Shown here piece by piece: positions 24,260-32,700 of a DNA stretch of 64,000 bases. The notes beneath the pieces are model-generated. The model made no database searches and was not told the DNA's origin. It worked only from the letters and a program-made list of their open reading frames with translations. Each line of letters opens with the position of its first letter. Position 1 is the first letter of the stretch. Both the position numbers and the translations under genes were made by a program. Origin of the DNA: Balneola sp. (GTDB lineage: Bacteria; Bacteroidota; Rhodothermia; Balneolales; Balneolaceae); NCBI GenBank assembly GCA_028284195.1, contig JANQSE010000006.1, positions 620,001 through 684,000 on the forward strand, written 5' to 3'.

Positions 24260-24472
24260 ATTACCAACCCTTCCATTGAGGTGATTATAAATATCGCTGA
24301 CGCTTTGGAAGTGAGCATAGATTTCTTAGTCGGCAAATCTTCGGTAGAAGTGGACAAACAAACCTTAAAGCGGTTAGAGGAAATACAAAACCTCCCAGAA
24401 GCAGATCGGGAAGCACTCATGCTAAACATCGATAACTTCATTAAGGCTACCAAGCTCAAAGCTATTCAATAG
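24260..24472 (+). pseudogene. Truncated XRE-family regulator (C-terminal part)
   Basis: The frame reads TNPSIEVIINIADALEVSIDFLVG, the end of a Cro/C1-type HTH domain (given here in under 25 residues across two helices), followed by the dimerisation tail NLPEADREALMLNIDNFIKA. The first about 45 residues with the recognition helix are missing; a stop at 24257 ends the upstream frame. The break coincides with the 5' end of the toxin tip on the other strand, so insertion of the toxin cassette probably cut it. Confidence 0.7.
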
Positions 24473-24483
24473 CCCAAACAAAA

Positions 24484-24508
24484 AAGCCCCGACACGTTGC
24501 CGGGGCTT
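24484..24508 (-). terminator. Intrinsic terminator
   Basis: An 8-bp stem AAGCCCCG/CGGGGCTT (24484-24491 with 24501-24508) with a 9-base loop is followed on the minus strand by a T-run (A at 24478-24485). It lies 37 bases after the small gene that ends at 24545 and closes that transcript. Confidence 0.8.
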
Positions 24509-24544
24509 GAATTATTGTTAAAGGTTTTCTATTAATAAAAGTAT

Positions 24545-24805
24545 TTAAAGGGCGCTTAACTTATCAATTACACTCTCACAGAGTAGCCCTTTTTTGGTTG
24601 GTTGATAGTCAGCGTCAAAACCTTCAGTCTGTAAGATATGCTCAATCTTCTCGATTAAAGATGTTACAAGATCGTCATCATCTTTCAATTTGATCATTAC
24701 TTCTTCATCGTTTGGGTTATCTATTTTGAAAGAATCAAAATCAATCCCATCACTTGAGTTTTTTACCAAATCATATTCTTTTTTAGTCAGTCTTAATTTC
24801 AACAT
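24545..24805 (-). CDS. Small acidic protein, possible immunity protein
   Basis: An 86-residue soluble acidic protein (MLKLRLTKKEYDLV...LIEKIEHILQTEGF...LLCESVIDKLSAL). AGGAG at 24813-24817 decides for the ATG at 24805 over the in-frame one at 24826. Size, charge and place in the toxin island suggest an immunity protein, perhaps left from a lost toxin, because the closest RHS tip (24959-25657) has a tiny lipoprotein gene between. No family recognised. Confidence 0.55.
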   Translation of the reverse strand: MLKLRLTKKEYDLVKNSSDGIDFDSFKIDNPNDEEVMIKLKDDDDLVTSLIEKIEHILQTEGFDADYQPTKKGLLCESVIDKLSAL

Positions 24806-24868
24806 TGTCGGACTCCTAGTTTCCATTTAGTAATTTTTTTACGATTCGACTACTGGTAGGCCATGCGG

Positions 24869-24955
24869 TTATTCTTTTTCCACGTGTTGTTGAGTTGTTG
24901 CACACCCGGAAACAAGGAGACAAACAAAAATAAATTTATATATTAAATTTTTCAT
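24869..24955 (-). CDS. 28-residue lipoprotein
   Basis: A very short ORF: ATG at 24955, TAA at 24869. The peptide is a complete lipoprotein signal (KNLIYKFIFVCLLVSGC) followed by ATTQQHVEKE, so the mature lipopeptide has only 11 residues. It starts three bases after the stop of the RHS tip at 24959. It may be a remnant of a longer immunity lipoprotein, or resemble in size the lysis lipoproteins of colicin operons; neither is shown. Confidence 0.45.
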   Translation of the reverse strand: MKNLIYKFIFVCLLVSGCATTQQHVEKE

Positions 24956-24958
24956 GAT

Positions 24959-25657
24959 TTACCTTCTCCATCTTTTAGTGTAGTGGAAATACGAGAATTT
25001 AGAATAATACCCTTTAGCTGTCCTTAGCTGCATTGCGGGCGCATAACGTTTAGGGTTAGGATTTACGGGGTCGAATGTGATCGTATCATTAAATTTACCT
25101 CTCGGAGAATAGTGAAAGCCTATGGCTCCAAAATTGGTAGGCACACTCAAAAACCGTAATGGTATATTTCCATCACTCGTTCTTAAAAAGACATCTTTCA
25201 CTGATACTGCTACAGACGTACCTGGACCAACCCCCGTAAAATAATCACCTACCAAAAAACCGTCTTTTCCAGTACCCATTGAATGCGCCATTGCAAAGGC
25301 TAACTGATCCACAAATTGTTGATCACTCAATGCATCAATATCAGCTTTCAAATAAGTATCGGAGGTAAAAGAAGAACCAACATCAATGCCCGGTGCCTTC
25401 TTTCCAAATAATGCATCCTTGATCTTACCAAAGAAGCCTTCTCTTGCCTGAGGCAAGTAGCTTTCCATTCCATTATTCTTAAAAAAGTCAGTGACTTCAG
25501 ATTTATTCATTCCGTATTGCTCCCGGAATGTATCAAAGTTATCTCCATCTCCATCTTCATATCGGATATTCCCATCCTCATCATAGCTTTGTATCCACAT
25601 GCCCGTTGGATCGATATAAAGTAGTGGGTTATTTGCTACGTAGGCATACGGACTCAA
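24959..25657 (-). CDS. Orphan RHS tip with unknown toxin domain
   Basis: A 232-residue fragment. It opens inside the end of an RHS core (LSPYAYVANNPLLYIDPTG), with the core boundary DPTG at about 16-19, and continues with about 210 residues of variable tip. The sequence upstream of 25672 is unrelated, so the fragment has no signal peptide, core or native start. The tip has an acidic linker, a small Gly/Lys segment and a C-terminal domain with MGTGKDGFLVGDYFTG and FGAIGFHYSPRGKFNDTITFD. No toxin family recognised. It belongs to the row of displaced C-termini downstream of the full RHS gene. Confidence 0.7.
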   Translation of the reverse strand: MSPYAYVANNPLLYIDPTGMWIQSYDEDGNIRYEDGDGDNFDTFREQYGMNKSEVTDFFKNNGMESYLPQAREGFFGKIKDALFGKKAPGIDVGSSFTSDTYLKADIDALSDQQFVDQLAFAMAHSMGTGKDGFLVGDYFTGVGPGTSVAVSVKDVFLRTSDGNIPLRFLSVPTNFGAIGFHYSPRGKFNDTITFDPVNPNPKRYAPAMQLRTAKGYYSKFSYFHYTKRWRR

Positions 25658-25687
25658 TCCCGGGCATAAGTTAGTTTGAAATAATTT

Positions 25688-26170
25688 TTATAGTACTATC
25701 TCAACTTTATGATTATAGAAGTCGATTATTAGCGTAGTATCTTTACTTGAATAAACCCATTCTATATCACCAAATGAATTGTATGTTCCTGTAAAATCAA
25801 TAGCTGAAAAGATGTTCTTATCTTTGATTTCAAATTCTTTAAGTATCTCAAATGAATCTTCATCAAATATAACATCTTGATCACATTCATCTAATTCATC
25901 CATTGCACATTCTTTATCTAAATCATATTTAGATTGGAATTCTAATGTAGTTTTGTAAATAATTGTCTCAACAAAATATGTTGAATCCCTATTAATAAAA
26001 TCCTCTTCAAAGCCAGACATTGTAATAGCCAAATATTTTTCGTCAGTAGTAAATAAAAAACTTGTTAATTCAGATACGTAGTTTCGTTTAGTAATAGCAT
26101 CTTCATTTTTTTTACCACAAGAAATTGTAATAATCAGAAGAAAGATTAGCTTTATTAGTTTTTTTTTCAT
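25688..26170 (-). CDS. Lipoprotein, candidate immunity protein
   Basis: A 160-residue lipoprotein with a lysine-rich start and lipobox ITISC (Cys18). The mature part is acidic and begins KKNEDAITKRNY; a CAMDELDEC segment holds two Cys. The gene starts one base after the stop of the RHS tip at 26172, the standard position for its immunity gene. Export to the periplasm suggests that the partner toxin acts there. No known immunity family recognised. Confidence 0.6.
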   Translation of the reverse strand: MKKKLIKLIFLLIITISCGKKNEDAITKRNYVSELTSFLFTTDEKYLAITMSGFEEDFINRDSTYFVETIIYKTTLEFQSKYDLDKECAMDELDECDQDVIFDEDSFEILKEFEIKDKNIFSAIDFTGTYNSFGDIEWVYSSKDTTLIIDFYNHKVEIVL

Positions 26171-26171
26171 C

Positions 26172-27062
26172 TTATTTTGATTTTATGTTTCTAAGCTTAC
26201 GTACCAAGGAATTATAAAAATTTTGCTCACTACCTGTAATCACTCTCATCTTAATAGCAAAGGCATGAGGTGTAGATTGCAATTGCATAAATCTATATTG
26301 TTTTAATATTTGTCTACCATCTTTGTTACGAATAGCATTTCCATATTGGTCTATCTTATTTTGTAAATGATTTGGTTTTGGAAGGTTTGCGTATCCAGGT
26401 CCATTTTGTTCGATATTAAATTTAGTGTAATCTGGAAAATTAACTCTATTTGTCGTGGCAGAAATAAAGAACTGCACATGACCATCAAAAGATCCAAAAC
26501 TCGTTTTTGCAATAAATTCGTAAACTCCAGATTCAGCACTTGGCCCATTTACTTTACCAATTCTTTCATCATAAAAGTCAAATATATCATTTAAATCTCC
26601 ATTTCTAAGATCATTTTCTGCTAGATATAATAAATAATCAACTATAGCTTGACCTCTAGCAGAATTATCGATCTGATGCCAGTTTGGCTTTTTGCTTTGA
26701 GGAGATTCAATGTTGCTAGATATTCTATTCAATATGCTATTCGCACCCCACACATCAGAAGCACTTGCTCCGGCATCTATGGCATCCCACTCCGCTTGTG
26801 CTTCCTGTGCATACCGCTGGTTACATTCATCCCGGGATTCCCCGTCATTACACGAAAACATCCCGGTAGGGTCAATCAGATTGACAGGATTATTCCCTAC
26901 ATATACATACGGTGAAGAGTATTCCAGCATCGGATCCACCTGCAGGAACCGTGCAAGAGTAGGATCATACCCCCGGGCAAGCATATAGTCTATGTTTATG
27001 CCGGTTTCTTTATCCCGTTCATGGCCGGTGTATTTGTAGGCATCGGGGGTTCGCATCTTCAA
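26172..27062 (-). CDS. Orphan RHS tip with unknown toxin domain
   Basis: A 296-residue fragment. Residues about 7-69 are the last part of an RHS core (YKYTGHERDKETG, ARGYDPTLARFLQVDP, YVGNNPVNLIDPTG), nearly the same as the matching part of the complete RHS protein. A tip of about 225 residues follows with a Cys pair (CNDGESRDEC) and a domain containing SARGQAIVDYLLY and FDGHVQFFISATTN. No toxin family recognised. The frame opens with TTG within a junction to another fragment, so it is not expected to be secreted by itself. Confidence 0.72.
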   Translation of the reverse strand: MKMRTPDAYKYTGHERDKETGINIDYMLARGYDPTLARFLQVDPMLEYSSPYVYVGNNPVNLIDPTGMFSCNDGESRDECNQRYAQEAQAEWDAIDAGASASDVWGANSILNRISSNIESPQSKKPNWHQIDNSARGQAIVDYLLYLAENDLRNGDLNDIFDFYDERIGKVNGPSAESGVYEFIAKTSFGSFDGHVQFFISATTNRVNFPDYTKFNIEQNGPGYANLPKPNHLQNKIDQYGNAIRNKDGRQILKQYRFMQLQSTPHAFAIKMRVITGSEQNFYNSLVRKLRNIKSK

Positions 27063-27165
27063 AAAATTTATTCCACTCAGCTATTGTATATGTATGATCT
27101 TGGAAAGTAACTCCTGTAAAATTTCCCTTCTTATCTACATTAATTGTAAGGTTCCGCAATGTTTT
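27063..27165 (-). pseudogene. Remnant of a further toxin or immunity C-terminus
   Basis: On the minus strand a short frame after a stop at 27166-27168 reads LTINVDKKGNFTGVTFQ then DHTYTIAEWNKFFED before it runs out of frame into the RHS tip near 27050. It looks like the end of another protein cut at the recombination junction. Family unknown. Confidence 0.35.
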
Positions 27166-27169
27166 TTAG

Positions 27170-27589
27170 TTAGTTGGATTCAGTATCCAGAGATTTAATT
27201 GTATAGCTTTTCAATAAAGCAACAATTAATAGAAGTAATCCAATTAAAAGCCCTCCCAAAAGTATCTGCAAAAAATAGGGTTCTTCTGCAATTATGTTTT
27301 CAGAAAAAAGCATAAATAATGGCAGCAAAAAAGTCGTTAATACTAAAACTGCAATTATTCTAAGTTTTATTGTTTTAGCTTTATAAAACAGAATTAAGCT
27401 ATAGACAGACATAACTCCATTAACAGCCATTATTAGGTAGATTCCTTTATCGGGGAGCAAGACTGTTACAGGGTAAAATATTAACCCGTTTAATTGGAAT
27501 AATAATATTTGAATCAATGGGATGAAAGAAGTTGCTATTAAGATTAAACCTGTAAATAGAGCGATATTTAGATCCTTGGATTTATTCAT
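27170..27589 (-). CDS. Four-helix membrane protein, candidate immunity protein
   Basis: A 139-residue hydrophobic protein with four predicted helices (about 10-35, 50-68, 78-96 and 105-125). It starts seven bases after the stop of the RHS fragment at 27597. Position suggests immunity against a membrane- or periplasm-acting toxin, but the tip of that fragment is only about 15 residues long, so the matching toxin appears to have been lost. No family recognised. Confidence 0.55.
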   Translation of the reverse strand: MNKSKDLNIALFTGLILIATSFIPLIQILLFQLNGLIFYPVTVLLPDKGIYLIMAVNGVMSVYSLILFYKAKTIKLRIIAVLVLTTFLLPLFMLFSENIIAEEPYFLQILLGGLLIGLLLLIVALLKSYTIKSLDTESN

Positions 27590-27596
27590 AATTCAA

Positions 27597-28142
27597 TCAA
27601 TTATTTATGTGATCATTCCACTCTTCGTCGGTATGCGTCGAAAGCAACCCGGTAGGGTCAATTCTGTTCAGTGGATTATTCAACGTGTAATGGTAAGGTG
27701 TCCATCCGTTTTGTCCTCCCTGATCGTGAAGTGGATCAATCTGCAAGAATCTACCTGTAACCGGATCCATTGTTCGGGCATTCATATGATACATATCCAA
27801 TCCTGCCTCTTCGTCAAACTCATGCCCGGTGAATTTGTAATTATCCGCAGGATTGGCGGAGTTCGAAGAACGCCCCGGCATTTCCAGCCCAAACGGGTAG
27901 TAATCAAAGCTCTCCTCATGGTTGCCTGCATCATCCACAATGGCCCGGATGCTGCCCAGGTGGTCTTTGAGGTAGAATTTGCTCTCCAGAGAGCTGGTGG
28001 ACGTTCCGTCTAAGTCTATCACGTAGTAATACCCGGAGGCGTAGTCCGGGGAGTACACCCGCACGTAGTAGGTTTGGGTGGTATATCCACTCTCAAACAT
28101 TTTTAGTATCGCTATCCTTGTAATACTAGCAACCAAACTCAA
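27597..28142 (-). CDS. RHS core fragment with very short tip
   Basis: A 181-residue piece of RHS core. It holds FYLKDHLGSIRAIVDDAG, DYYPFGLEMPGRSS, YKFTGHEFDEEAGLDMYHMNARTMDPVTGRF (in separate conserved blocks) and NNPLNRIDPTG, then only about 15 residues (LLSTHTDEEWNDHINN). Upstream of about 28100 similarity to the full RHS protein stops. About 105 bases (27879-27983) are almost identical to the full gene. It is either a recombination donor or a decayed tip whose toxin is gone. Confidence 0.7.
   Translation of the reverse strand: MSLVASITRIAILKMFESGYTTQTYYVRVYSPDYASGYYYVIDLDGTSTSSLESKFYLKDHLGSIRAIVDDAGNHEESFDYYPFGLEMPGRSSNSANPADNYKFTGHEFDEEAGLDMYHMNARTMDPVTGRFLQIDPLHDQGGQNGWTPYHYTLNNPLNRIDPTGLLSTHTDEEWNDHINN
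27879..27983 (-). repeat. RHS core repeat, copy A
   Basis: About 105 bases with only four differences from 30581-30685 in the complete RHS gene. It encodes the end of the core (KDHLGSIRAIVDDAG to FGLEMP). Such tracts of near-identity just before the variable tip allow tip exchange by homologous recombination. Confidence 0.85.
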
Positions 28143-28204
28143 ACCATTCAGTAGCTACAAATATAAAAGCCACGACAAAATGCCGAAGCTTTAGTTTCGT
28201 AAAC

Positions 28205-28453
28205 TTACTCTATTTCTTTATGAATATGGATTCCAAATTTTGAAGCTTTTGAAAAAAATTTATTACCAGCACCATTAGGAGCTATGCTAAAACTTTCATC
28301 ATCTTCATAGTCAGCTTGTGATAGTATTAAACTCCCTAAAAATTTTAAAGATTGCTCGTTTCCCTCAAGTACAATACTATCAGATAATTTATAGATGTTG
28401 AGTTTTACATCTTCTTCGCTAAATTGCATACATATTTCGTCAGGTGTTTTCAT
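28205..28453 (-). CDS. Imm32-like immunity protein
   Basis: An 82-residue soluble protein. The block EQSLKFLGSLILSQADY...FSIAPNGAGNKFFSKASKFGIHIHKE recalls immunity protein 32 as I know it (L.FLG..I, P.GAG..FF, GI.IH). It begins three bases after the stop of the RHS tip at 28456 and so should protect against that tip. A cytoplasmic immunity protein fits a nuclease-type toxin. Family naming is from memory of the pattern. Confidence 0.6.
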   Translation of the reverse strand: MKTPDEICMQFSEEDVKLNIYKLSDSIVLEGNEQSLKFLGSLILSQADYEDDESFSIAPNGAGNKFFSKASKFGIHIHKEIE

Positions 28454-28455
28454 AG

Positions 28456-29376
28456 TTACTTTTTAAAAATTTGTTTGACTCGGCCATCAAACCATACAGA
28501 TCTGTCTCTATTACCGTTGTCAAAGTTTTTCTTGTTTTTATATACTTCCCAATGATTTTTGTGAAACATGTCCTTCATCCAAATTTCACCTGTTTTCTTA
28601 TTTTTTTTAGCTTTTGTTCCACGAACGTTTTCAAAATCTTCCGGCTTTGAATTTGGGGTCTTTTCTAAATTATGAGCACTAGGTATATTCAGAGTAATCG
28701 TCTCTTGATCCGCAAAGGTAATCGCATTATAAGCAGCATCGGCAACTAAGCCTAACAGTATTCCTCCTGCAACTACATCGGCCGGGCCAGGTGCCGGAGA
28801 ATCTACTGCTGCTGTACCAAGAACTACGGGCATTCCTGCGGATAATCTCGAACCAAATGATGGTCTTTCATAACTCACAGTCGTAGTCATCTCAAAGGAT
28901 TCATTTAATGACACTGTGGTTATAGAACCGTCTTCTTCAATCCTGAAAGTTCCAATTGTATTTTCTACAATGGCCCCTGGTGCGTATTTCTCCAAGCATT
29001 GTTTTTGTGTACTACAATCCGGGTATTTACCAGTTGGATCATTATATAGAATCGGGTTATTTAAAGCATAAGTATAAGGACTTAGATTTGGGTATAATCT
29101 CGCATAGGGATCAATCTGCAGGAATCTTCCTGTAACAGGATCATATCCCCGTGCAAGCATATAGTCGAGGTTTATGCCGGTTTCCTTGTCCCGCTCATGG
29201 CCGGTGTACTTGTAGGGGTAATCAGAAGTGGAAGACCGATCCGGCATTTCCAGTCCAAAGGGATAGTAGTCCCGGTTTTCTTTGACCGCTCCGGCCTGAT
29301 CGACTACGGCCCGGGTACTTCCCAAGTGGTCGGTGATGTAGTAGCAAAGTTGGGAGCTATCCCAGGTTCCAATCAT
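28456..29376 (-). CDS. Orphan RHS tip with nuclease-like C-terminus
   Basis: A 306-residue fragment. Residues about 1-115 match the end of the RHS core (ITDHLGSTRAVVDQAG, YPFGLEMPDRSS, LARGYDPVTGRFLQIDP, NNPILYNDPTG). A linker with a Gly/Ala-rich hydrophobic stretch (about 180-215) precedes a basic C-terminal domain: GTKAKKNKKTGEIWMKDMFH, HWEV, RDRSVWFDGRVKQIF. The W..D..HK.HWEV...DGR pattern and the cationic charge suggest a small RNase-type toxin, but the family is not fixed. The paired Imm32-like gene follows after three bases. Confidence 0.7.
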   Translation of the reverse strand: MIGTWDSSQLCYYITDHLGSTRAVVDQAGAVKENRDYYPFGLEMPDRSSTSDYPYKYTGHERDKETGINLDYMLARGYDPVTGRFLQIDPYARLYPNLSPYTYALNNPILYNDPTGKYPDCSTQKQCLEKYAPGAIVENTIGTFRIEEDGSITTVSLNESFEMTTTVSYERPSFGSRLSAGMPVVLGTAAVDSPAPGPADVVAGGILLGLVADAAYNAITFADQETITLNIPSAHNLEKTPNSKPEDFENVRGTKAKKNKKTGEIWMKDMFHKNHWEVYKNKKNFDNGNRDRSVWFDGRVKQIFKK

Positions 29377-29397
29377 ATCATTACCCAGGCTATAGAT

Positions 29398-29727
29398 TTA
29401 TAACTCTGGATAGGATATACGAGGTTCCAAACTCCCTTTCCAGACATCCAATTCATAAAGAAACCCATCACTATCCTTAAATAGAGTCATAAGAATATCG
29501 ATACCATCAGAATCCCTGTAGTCAAATTTACCAATCACTCCTCCAAGTTTTCGCTCTTCATATAACTTGTCATTTCGTATGAATGCTATGCTTCCCATAC
29601 TTCCATCTTCTAATTCTATTACTTCAAAATTTGGAAAATCCTTTGATAGACTAAATTTTGCATCCTTAGCAATCTTTTCAACGATTTTTATCTCATAACT
29701 ATTAATTTTTCTTCTTTTCATGATCAC
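29398..29727 (-). CDS. DUF6984-like protein, immunity for the complete RHS toxin
   Basis: A 109-residue soluble protein. ELEDGSMGSIAFI, FDYRDSDGIDILMTLFKDSDGFLYELDVWKG and the closing Pro resemble the DUF6984 pattern (DGGMGS...D.DG....L..D..G.LFELD.WK). Its ATG lies four bases after the RHS stop, and an in-frame second Met is at 29721. Position makes it the cognate immunity protein for the tip of the 2061-residue RHS protein; that the family is an immunity family is inference. Confidence 0.65.
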   Translation of the reverse strand: MIMKRRKINSYEIKIVEKIAKDAKFSLSKDFPNFEVIELEDGSMGSIAFIRNDKLYEERKLGGVIGKFDYRDSDGIDILMTLFKDSDGFLYELDVWKGSLEPRISYPEL

Positions 29728-29731
29728 TTAA

Positions 29732-32700
29732 TTACTTATCAAAAATAGTTCCCACATTAACTTCACCTTTAGCATTCTTAAATGCTGAATATTTATAGGT
29801 CTTTCCATTTACGGTAACAGTAAATCTTTTCCCTTGGTTAATCGGCAAACTATTGTATCGTGCTTTTAAATCTTTTGCAATGGCATCTGCTACTTTCACA
29901 CCATCTGCTCCTGTTTCATGTAAATGTCTAAAAGCATGATATGATTGATTCTTATTTCTACCAAACACAAGTTTAAAACCACCACTTCCTGTCTTAACAA
30001 ACATAGAAATACCTTTACCGAGTATATATCCACCAGCAATTCCGATGGCAGCGTCTCGCCACCATCCAAATATGATATCAGATGATGTCTGGTAAGTTAT
30101 ATTGCCTTTACTATCAGTTGATACTTTGACTTCCCCGTTAAAAGCATCATATATGTTATCAGCTATTGTGTTTGCCCACCTTCGATACTTTTTTCTATCT
30201 GTAATCAGCGTAAAGCTATTCTTATCATTTCTTACACCATCCCAATCAACCACACCATCATCATCTGTAAAACTATCAAGGATGTCTTGAGTGGTATATA
30301 CATTCAGTGCATTATCTTCTCCATCATCAAATACAGCTTTTCCATTAACATAGTATATAGTTCTACCATCTGGATCAATTGCGTTTAATGGGTTATTTCC
30401 TACATAGGCATATGGGCTCATTTCTGGATAATTATCGTAAAGCGGATCCACCTGCAAGAACCGGGCAAGAGTAGGATCATATCCCCGGGCAAGCATATAA
30501 TCTATGTTTATGCCGGTTTCCTTGTCCCGCTCGTGTCCTGTATACTTATAGGCGTAATCAGAAGTGGAAGACCGGTCCGGCATTTCCAGTCCAAACGGGT
30601 AGTAGTCAAAGCTCTCCTCGTGGTTGCCTGCATCATCCACAATGGCCCGGATGCTGCCCAGGTGGTCTTTGAGGTAGAACTTGCTGGCTATAGTAGCCAG
30701 CGGGGTCCCGGAAAGCTGTATTCCGTAGCCTTCCCCGGAGGTATAGGCGTAGCTATATACCCGCACATAGTATCTGCCGGGTGTTACCGAGAAAGAACTG
30801 CTCAACGGACGCATTCCCGAGGAGGATTTCACCGTGGTCAGCCCGCTGTTCTTGAATTCTATCTGATAACTGGTGGAGGTGTTGGAGGGCTGGTAATAGG
30901 CGTGGCTGGTGAGGGTGTAGTTTACCGTTCCGGCGTTGGTTATATCAAAGTAGTACCAGTCGTAATTTTGCCAATCCAGCACCCCACTGGTTTTTCCTGC
31001 CTTTATCCGCCCATCGGCGGAGCCCGAGGTGTTGTTATTTTCGCTTTCAAAGGTGATGGTACCGGAGGTATTAAAGACTCCCGAGGGGTTGCTTACCTCG
31101 GCCACGCCTTCCACACCCAGCCCCAGGATGTTAAACTCCACATCTCCGGCGTTGTTAATGGTAGCCAGGGTTTCGCTTCCGTCGCGCAGGTAGTAAGTCC
31201 AGGTTCCGCTGGAGTATTCTTTCAGTATCCGGTTTCCTGAGGAGTTGTACAGGGCGTCCAGCGTCTGGGAGCCGGTATTGACGGTGGAGGGAAGATTGAA
31301 CTCATTGTAGGTAATGCTGGTGAACTTCCCGGCCTGGCTGGTCATATTGCCGTTGGCGTCGTAGCCGAAGGAACCGGTGTATTCTGCGTCCCAGTCAATG
31401 CTCCCTGTTGTTCCGGCAAATTCGTCTATTTCGGATAGCTTATTGGTTCCTGCATTATAGAAATACTCCAGGTAATCAATGTAACTTCCGTTTTCATCAT
31501 ACCGGGTAAGGGATTCAATGTTGCCTTGTTTGTCATATCCCAGGTTATTCACTTTGAATTTGTTGCTGGCTATCCAGCTACCGTTGTAGTTTTGGTAGCT
31601 GGCGCTTTTTAACCGGTTGAGGTTGTCGTAGGTGTGTACGTATTTGTAGCGATTGTGCCCGCTGGCTACGGCTTGCAGCGGGTTATAAAATTCTGATTCC
31701 TGGATATTGCCGTTATCGAAGTAGGTGTATTTTGCCGAAAACGGGTAGCTGGCGGATGCCGGGTTGTTGATTCTGGTTAAGCGCCCTTGTATGTCGTAGG
31801 TGTAGTCCATGGCGGTGCCGCCGCGGAAGGTTCGTTTCTTTAGTTGTCCGTCGGCATGGTATTCATAGGTTACTTCTGCTGGTTCGGTGTCGGCGGTTCC
31901 GTCCATAGTCAGGGTTACTTCGGTTAACTGGCCCAGATCATTATACTCATAATGATGGTACAATGTCTTACTGTTAAAGGTGACTTTGCGGCGGGTTACT
32001 TCTCCCTGGCGGTTGTAGGTGTAGGTGATGGTTCCTTTCCAGGCGGTTTTAGCTCCCATATGGACTTCTTTGGTTACCACTCTGCCTTCTTCGTCATAGC
32101 TGTATAGTTCTAACTGCCAGGGATTGGTGGTTCCTGCCGGGCTGTTGGTGCCTACCCGGTAGATGCCGGCTACCATTTTGCCTTTGGTGTTGTTGGCTGT
32201 AAACCCGGTAATGAGCGAAGAGCTGACCTGGTTCCAGGGAAAGACCGATGTACCGGGCTTGGCGTCATAGGCATTGGCTCCGTTTATGTTTGCACTTGTA
32301 CTTTCAAAAGCCTGGCTGCTATTGCCGTCTAAAGCGGTAAAACTTCCTGTATAGGGGGCAATCCCGGTGGTTTTTATGCGCCCGAGCTCATCGTAGGTGC
32401 TGAATGCTACTTCATTATCATTGGCTTGTTGTTGAGTCTGACTGTAGCGCAGCAGTCCGGCTTTGTTGTAGGCGTATTTAACGGTGCCGAAGTCGGTGCC
32501 TGTTTTGCTGATCATGTTGCCTTGCTTGTCGTAGGCGTAGGTGGTTTTCCAGTCGGAAGCGCTACTCCCGCCGGGAGGGCTGAAGTAATTGGGATGGCGG
32601 GTTTCGGTGAGCTGGCCCAGTTCGTTGTATATATTTTCGGTGATGGCGTTAATCCCGGCCGGATCGGCTACCACCCGCCTTGTTCGCCCCCAGCCGTCGG

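Noticed and set aside
24082-24279. Plus-strand Pro/Cys-rich frame
   Set aside because: It is the mirror of the L,D-transpeptidase-like tip, whose catalytic motif makes the minus strand the coding one.
30533-31240. 235-codon frame on the plus strand inside the RHS gene
   Set aside because: It is the complement of the RHS core; composition is set by the YD repeats on the other strand, and no start signal or family is visible. The same holds for 32426-32752, 33457-33976 and 34277-34582.
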